NCBI GenBank assembly: GCA_964461435.1
Contig: CAYWUI010000012.1
Coordinates: 9,371-73,370 of the forward strand
Reading direction: 5' to 3'
Source of the DNA: G020354785 sp964461435
GTDB lineage: Bacteria > Bacteroidota > Bacteroidia > Bacteroidales > UBA10428
Length of the DNA stretch: 64,000 nt
Every line of letters begins with the position of its first letter. Position 1 is the first letter of the stretch. A model generated the notes under the pieces. The model worked only from the letters and a program-made list of their open reading frames with translations. It ran no database searches and was not told where the DNA came from. Of the stretch, positions 60,554-64,000 are shown piece after piece. The position numbers and the translations under genes were made by a program.

Positions 60554-60919
60554 TTATGGCTGGTGGTAGTTGACTATTTTTTTAACAGTATTTACGAAAT
60601 CGTAATGGTTTAAGGGTTTCGTGAATACAGCTTCGATGCCTAGCTTTTTAGCCATATAAAGATAGTATGGCCTTCCTCCTGATATTGCTACAATTTTTAT
60701 TCCAGGTGCAATCTTTCTGAGTTCAATTATAAACTGCAGACCCTCCATTTCCGGCATCACTATATCTGTTATCACAACGTCAAAGGAATTTGTGCTAACC
60801 AGATGAAGTCCCTCCATTCCGTTTTTTGCCTCCATAATGTCAAATCTCTCAGCTCTGAAAACATTTCTGATCAACCTCCGCATCATCATATTATCATCAA
60901 CAATTAAAACTCTTTTCAT
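60554..60919 (-). CDS. Single-domain response regulator (CheY-like)
   Basis: 121 residues: acidic pair VLIVDDNMMMRRL, phosphoacceptor Asp in DVVITDIVMPEMEGL, switch Thr/Ser in IVAISGG and Lys in AVFTKPLNHYDF. No output domain, so it acts by docking on a partner. It lies about 270 bp upstream of the sensor-kinase pair on the same strand and could be its receiver. Confidence 0.88.
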   Translation of the reverse strand: MKRVLIVDDNMMMRRLIRNVFRAERFDIMEAKNGMEGLHLVSTNSFDVVITDIVMPEMEGLQFIIELRKIAPGIKIVAISGGRPYYLYMAKKLGIEAVFTKPLNHYDFVNTVKKIVNYHQP

Positions 60920-61100
60920 TTGCCCTTAATTTACTTTAAAAGTATAACGAATTTAGTGCAAATTGGTTGTTTTTATTAGGGGAACCAACCAAAGGTAATG
61001 ATTAAATTCAATTATATGAAGATGAAGGGAAAAATAATATCAACTCAGTAATGTGCGGGATAACAAGACAGTAGAGGTGTGAAATAGAAATTTCAGTTAA

Positions 61101-61481
61101 TTATTTTTTAATTAAAACAGACTCAACCTTCTCCACGAGATAATCCAGATCAACCGGTTTTTTTATAAAATCAACTGCTCCCATTTCCATTATTTTTTGC
61201 ACATTCTCTTCGTCAGTAGCAGCTGATATTACAATAACAGGGGTATCCTTGGTGGCTTTTTTCTTCCTTAATTGCCTGAAAAAATCAAATCCGTTAATCT
61301 TGGGCATTAATAAATCAAGCAGAATCAGAGCAGGGGTTTTTTTGGCAATTATATCAAAAGCTTCTTTTGCACTAAACGCAGATTTAATTTTATATCCCCG
61401 ATCATCAAAAACAGCTTCCAATAATACTACATTAGTGGTGGAATCATCGACAACCAGTATATATTTTTCTTTAAGGTTCAT
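61101..61481 (-). CDS. Single-domain response regulator
   Basis: 126 residues: YILVVDDSTTNVVLLEAVFD, phosphoacceptor Asp in LILLDLLMPKINGFDF, IVISAATDEENV and the conserved Lys in VDFIKKPVDLDYL. No DNA-binding domain. It is transcribed away from the Crp/Fnr gene, and the 40-bp palindrome lies about 155 bp upstream of its start in the shared intergenic region. Confidence 0.88.
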   Translation of the reverse strand: MNLKEKYILVVDDSTTNVVLLEAVFDDRGYKIKSAFSAKEAFDIIAKKTPALILLDLLMPKINGFDFFRQLRKKKATKDTPVIVISAATDEENVQKIMEMGAVDFIKKPVDLDYLVEKVESVLIKK

Positions 61482-61635
61482 TATTTATGGCCTATCAATT
61501 ATCTTATATTAAAGTTATAAAAAAATTAATATATAAAACCAAATACAAATAAAAATATTATATAATTGATCGAGCTAAAGTAAATATAGTCAAAATAACG
61601 GTTATTTACAGAATATTAGAATTATTATCAGAGAG

Positions 61636-61675
61636 AACTAAGAAAAAGGTGATATATATCACCTTTTTCTTAGTT
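61636..61675. promoter_or_regulatory. 40-bp perfect palindrome, likely Crp/Fnr-type operator
   Basis: All 40 bases form a perfect palindrome: an 18-bp arm starting AACTAAGAAAAAGGTGAT, the self-complementary centre ATAT, then the exact inverse of the arm. The centre reads TGAT-ATAT-ATCA, the shape of a Crp/Fnr site (TGA-N6-TCA). It lies 61 bp before the Crp/Fnr gene and 155 bp before a divergent receiver gene, so a terminator role is unlikely. Autoregulation is inferred. Confidence 0.55.
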
Positions 61676-61736
61676 AAATATTTTAATCAGTCAACATTTT
61701 TTATTATATTTAATTAAAGTTATTAGACATATCATT

Positions 61737-62414
61737 ATGGCCATAAATAGTGATACGGGTTTTATAATACCGTTTAGCAATTATCTCAGCAAGGAAGACA
61801 TTGAAGAGATTTTGCAGCATAGTAATATTGTCAGATATGACAGGAGGGAAGTGATATTCAGACAGAATACCCGCACATCTCATATAATGTTTGTTAAGTC
61901 AGGGCTGATTAAAATATTCAAAGAAGGGAGGAATAACAAGTATATTATCTTAAGAATAGCGGTCCCCTGCGATTTTCTGGGATTAATGTCGATATACGGC
62001 GGAGATACGCACCAGTATTCTGCTTCAGCAATTCAGCCTTCGGAAATTTATTTTATTGATATTAATATATTTAATAAGATACTTAAAACCAACGGGGAAT
62101 TTACACTTAGGATCATAAACATAATCAGTAATGACGGCCTGTTCATCTTCGACAGGCTGATGAGTCAGTCTCATAAACAATTACCCGGCCGTATTGCAGA
62201 CGTTATTCTGTATTTTTCAGAAATACTTTTTAAAAGTAATGAATTTGAGTTTCCTTTTACCAGGAGGGAACTTGCTGAACTGGCGGGGACAACAAAGGAG
62301 AGCTTTATCAGAACTCTGGCAGAGTTTAAACATGATAAAATAATCAATCTCGAAGGAGCCAAGGTCACTATTAACAGTATGAATATTGTCAAGACTCTCA
62401 GTCAGCTGGGATGA
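61737..62414 (+). CDS. Crp/Fnr-family transcriptional regulator
   Basis: 225 residues. The N-terminal cyclic-nucleotide-binding-type barrel (~15-125) contains YDRREVIFRQNTRTSHIMFV, KSGLIKIFKE and FLGLMSIYGG. A long dimerisation helix leads to a winged helix with FPFTRRELAELAGTTKESFI and RTLAEFKHDKIINLEGAKV. The recognition helix keeps Glu and Arg in TKESFIRTL, the residues that contact the TGA half-site, but has Ile at the position of the Fnr specificity Ser. The four N-terminal cysteines of Fnr are absent, so it is not an oxygen-sensing Fe-S Fnr. A response regulator follows by 27 bp. Confidence 0.92.
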   Translation: MAINSDTGFIIPFSNYLSKEDIEEILQHSNIVRYDRREVIFRQNTRTSHIMFVKSGLIKIFKEGRNNKYIILRIAVPCDFLGLMSIYGGDTHQYSASAIQPSEIYFIDINIFNKILKTNGEFTLRIINIISNDGLFIFDRLMSQSHKQLPGRIADVILYFSEILFKSNEFEFPFTRRELAELAGTTKESFIRTLAEFKHDKIINLEGAKVTINSMNIVKTLSQLG

Positions 62415-62441
62415 TTATTATTAATTAACAAAGGCAAAAAA

Positions 62442-62810
62442 ATGAAAATATTAATAACTGATGATATCTTTACTAACAGGTTGTTGTTATCCGAAATTAT
62501 TGAGGATCTGGGCCATGAACATATTGAGGCTGAGAACGGAAAGATAGCTATTGAATCACTGATGTCTAATGATGATATAAACCTTGTGCTCATGGATATT
62601 GAGATGCCTGTTATGAATGGCATTGAAGCTACAAGGCATATAAGGCGAATGCTAACGCCCCCCAAAAATGATATACCTATTGTTGCACTTACAGCACACA
62701 ATCCTAAAATATTTTTCGATAGTTATAAAGATGTTGGTTTTGATCAATTGTTAACCAAACCATACTCAGTGCAGAAAATTATGAACCTGCTGCAGAGTTT
62801 TAGCAAATAG
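62442..62810 (+). CDS. Single-domain response regulator
   Basis: 122 residues: KILITDDIFTNRLLLSEIIE, phosphoacceptor Asp in LVLMDIEMPVMNGIEATRHI, IVALTAHN and Lys in QLLTKPYSVQKIM. It resembles receivers detached from hybrid kinases. It lies 27 bp after the Crp/Fnr gene on the same strand and is probably co-transcribed, putting it under the same palindrome. Confidence 0.88.
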   Translation: MKILITDDIFTNRLLLSEIIEDLGHEHIEAENGKIAIESLMSNDDINLVLMDIEMPVMNGIEATRHIRRMLTPPKNDIPIVALTAHNPKIFFDSYKDVGFDQLLTKPYSVQKIMNLLQSFSK

Positions 62811-63125
62811 CAGATTAAGACAAATCCTGTAAATGGTTACCTGAGAGTCAGTAAAGCAATAATCTCCATCAGTCCGGCAGAATCAGTCTCATCAAAATTA
62901 CGATAACTGCTTTTCCCGTGTTAATTGTCGCCCAGCATACCCACCCTGGCCCTTTTTCAGCTCCATACATGTTTGTAAATTCTTCTGTACCTGCCGGTTT
63001 TTTTGTTCATAATATCTTAAATTAACCAGAACATGCCAGTTAACTGCTAATTTAATAAGGATTATGCTAATAAGGAATATCAGCCGGGGATATTCTTATG
63101 AAGACTCGAGTATGGAAGTGAAATA
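62811..63125. other. Gene-free region with possible short decayed coding fragment
   Basis: About 315 bp with no complete gene. On the minus strand, 62869-63006 is an open 45-codon frame with protein-like composition (EEFTNMYGAEKGPGWVCWAT), which I cannot assign to a family; it may be a remnant. At 63075-63095 an inverted repeat (GAATATC, 7-nt loop, GATATTC) could form a weak hairpin. Confidence 0.35.
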
Positions 63126-63365
63126 CTAGGCACTAATAAAATCATATACCCTAATCACCTTAAAGAGATTATGAGGCAAAGGTTTTAAGATTATTCTTTT
63201 GTTTTCTTTCTGGTACAGCACGTAATTGTAAAAAGTAAAGCATTGCAAATGTGTTGGGAATATTCCCATGCTTTCGAGTTCGTTGCCGGAGAGGCATTTG
63301 TTTCTTTCAAGCTTTAACGTTGGGGTTTGAACGGTTGATTGCATAGTGGTCTTATTTAGTTTCAA
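63126..63365 (-). CDS. Small hypothetical protein downstream of tandem Crp/Fnr-like sites
   Basis: 79 residues, no signal peptide, no membrane helix, no recognised domain; the C-terminal half (FTFYNYVLYQKENKRIILKP) has plausible amino-acid usage. It may be a chance ORF. What speaks for it is that two TGAT-N4-ATCA sites lie 48-84 bp upstream of its ATG, the position expected of an activator site. Confidence 0.3.
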   Translation of the reverse strand: MKLNKTTMQSTVQTPTLKLERNKCLSGNELESMGIFPTHLQCFTFYNYVLYQKENKRIILKPLPHNLFKVIRVYDFISA

Positions 63366-63412
63366 AGACTAAATCTACTATAAATTACACCATATAGTCA
63401 AGTAATGAAGGG

Positions 63413-63449
63413 TGATATACATCATCAAAACAAAATGATTTGCATCATT
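63413..63449. promoter_or_regulatory. Tandem Crp/Fnr-like sites
   Basis: Two sites of the form TGAT-N4-ATCA: TGATATACATCA at 63413-63424 and AATGATTTGCATCATT at 63434-63449, centres 23 bp apart (about two helical turns). The first, read with its flank as GGTGATATACATCA, differs at one position from the centre of the 40-bp palindrome near the Crp/Fnr gene. Probably bound by the same regulator. Confidence 0.5.
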
Positions 63450-63459
63450 TAACGCAGCA

Positions 63460-63621
63460 TCAAATATCTTCTTTAACTCTTATCACATCAGGATAAGAGT
63501 AATCTGCACAGATCACGGGATTTTTATATCTGCCGTTTCCCAGGTCAGGAACCCGGTTTTGGGGGTATATTTGTATATATGCCGGAAACAGCAAAAGAAA
63601 GAAGCATGCAGTAGATTTCAT
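63460..63621 (-). pseudogene. N-terminal remnant of a GH43-type glycoside hydrolase
   Basis: From an ATG at 63621 the minus strand encodes a signal peptide (MKSTACFFLLLFPAYIQIYP) followed by NGRYKNPVICADYSYPDVIR and VKEDI before a TGA. The NPVxxADYxxPDVIRV stretch is the start of many secreted GH43/GH117-like arabinosidases and xylosidases. A complete enzyme has 300 or more further residues; here the gene stops after 53 codons. It is a truncated remnant of a polysaccharide-degradation gene. Confidence 0.55.
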
Positions 63622-63700
63622 AATATATTTTAATATAATATCCGAATAATGTTTTTTGTAATTTAATATTGCCCGTAAAATCAGGCAAACTTTTATATAA

Positions 63701-63724
63701 AAAAAGCCGCTATAAAAGCGGCTT
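63701..63724 (-). terminator. Rho-independent terminator downstream of tRNA 3' end
   Basis: An 8-bp perfect stem (AAGCCGCT/AGCGGCTT, loop of 5) at 63704-63724 is followed on the minus strand by a run of T (A-run on the plus strand, from 63705 leftward). This is a textbook intrinsic terminator for minus-strand transcription, and it directly follows the tRNA 3' end at 63736-63757, as expected of the tRNA gene's own terminator. Confidence 0.75.
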
Positions 63725-63735
63725 CCTTATTATTG

Positions 63736-63757
63736 TGATCCTGCTGGGATTCGAACC
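63736..63757 (-). other. tRNA 3' end (T-arm and acceptor strand), probable attachment-site copy
   Basis: On the minus strand GGTTCGAATCCCAGCAGGAT plus CA reads as a tRNA T-loop (TTCGAAT), the 3' strand of the T stem, the acceptor strand and a discriminator A. Upstream of it the sequence no longer pairs: the T stem 5' strand would be ACTGG instead of CTGGG, and no anticodon arm follows. So only the last ~22 nt of a tRNA are present, which is what a tRNA-targeting integration leaves on one side. Confidence 0.55.
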
Positions 63758-63857
63758 AGTTTCTTGAGGATTTGAAGAAAATAAATTCGTTGAGTAGATT
63801 AAAAATGAATGGAATCTTAAGTAATAAGTTAGTTAGTAATGAATAAAAGCTAAAAAA

Positions 63858-64000
63858 ATAGTAAAATCACCCCTTATTTTATACATTTATTTTGTCCAAC
63901 TTACTTTGAAGACATACAAACCAGAGCTGATTTCAGGTTAATCATAAGTTACTCTTCAAAACGTGCAAAGAAAGATAAATTCGACCGGGAAAGAGGCTTA
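63858..64000 (+). mobile_element. Transposase-like coding fragment running off the window edge
   Basis: The plus strand is open from about 63858 to the window end, without an ATG, and reads FCPTYFEDIQTRADFRLIIS followed by YSSKRAKKDKFDRERGL. The pattern (RADxRLIxSYSxKRAKKDxxDRE) resembles the internal region of IS4/IS1634-type transposases. The start is missing, so this is a 5'-truncated copy or the inner part of a disrupted gene. It lies on the element side of the tRNA-end junction. Confidence 0.4.

Noticed and set aside
61636..61675. Bidirectional terminator
   Set aside because: It could fold into a hairpin flanked by T/A runs, but it lies between two divergent gene starts where no transcript needs to end.
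63720..63790. Complete tRNA gene on the minus strand
   Set aside because: Only the T-loop and acceptor 3' strand are present; the T stem does not pair fully and no anticodon or D arm follows.

Overview
The window looks like chromosomal DNA from a member of the Bacteroidota, probably a free-living, gliding or polysaccharide-degrading type. It is AT-rich and genes rarely carry a Shine-Dalgarno sequence. Several secreted proteins end in the type IX secretion (T9SS) sorting domain (YPNPV...GLYYYRI-like). There is a full MoxR/Bat (BatA-E) aerotolerance operon, DUF5916 and DUF3160-like surface proteins, and sites resembling the Bacteroidota -7 promoter box TAnnTTTG. No family-level assignment is possible from this window alone.

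Layout. 0-8 kb: a quinone/hydroquinone-detoxification-type dioxygenase-esterase pair, two secreted proteins (a T9SS cargo and a propeller-transglutaminase), a frameshifted small membrane-protein gene that ordinary ORF calling misses, and a DUF3160-like T9SS protein. 8-20 kb: a long KamA-type radical SAM aminomutase, a cysteine-bearing PAS histidine kinase, thiM-thiE salvage genes, polyphosphate kinase 2, a DUF5916 outer-membrane protein, an SGNH lipoprotein, a GroES-like protein and a cluster of decayed genes (a nitroreductase tail, a secreted repeat protein, a hybrid-sensor/T9SS chimera and a short LamG-type lipoprotein). 20-30 kb: a glycosyltransferase, a T9SS trypsin-like protease, a 12-repeat TPR-like protein coupled to a siderophore/cobalamin-type ABC importer (binding lipoprotein, small helical protein, FecCD permease, ATPase with an unusual tail). 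30-44 kb: housekeeping (argS, ffh, folD, aroE, truA) mixed with a glycosyltransferase, a GH20/GH84-like lipoprotein, a TPR protein, a phosphosulfolactate-synthase homologue and a DUF368 membrane protein. 44-53 kb: the moxR-bat operon, interrupted by a 100-N assembly gap inside the polyglutamine part of batC. 53-63 kb: CstA-type carbon-starvation transporter, acylphosphatase, and a signalling cluster (hybrid kinase, GAF/PAS sensor without output domain, three single-domain response regulators, a Crp/Fnr regulator). 63-64 kb: a truncated GH43 start, a terminator, a 3' tRNA end and a transposase-like frame, which together look like the edge of an integrated element.

The most interesting signals beyond gene calling are: (i) a 40-bp perfect palindrome in front of the Crp/Fnr gene whose centre (GGTGATATATATCA) recurs with one change as one of two tandem sites 1.7 kb away, a likely small regulon; (ii) the tRNA-end/terminator junction marking the start of an island at about 63,760; (iii) a translationally coupled 12-repeat protein and metal-chelate importer with two non-standard parts; (iv) a phosphosulfolactate synthase homologue in a bacterium, possibly tied to sulfonolipid precursors; and (v) several gene remnants recognisable only by translating through stops and frameshifts. 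I found no CRISPR array, no complete tRNA or rRNA, and no recognisable defence system.
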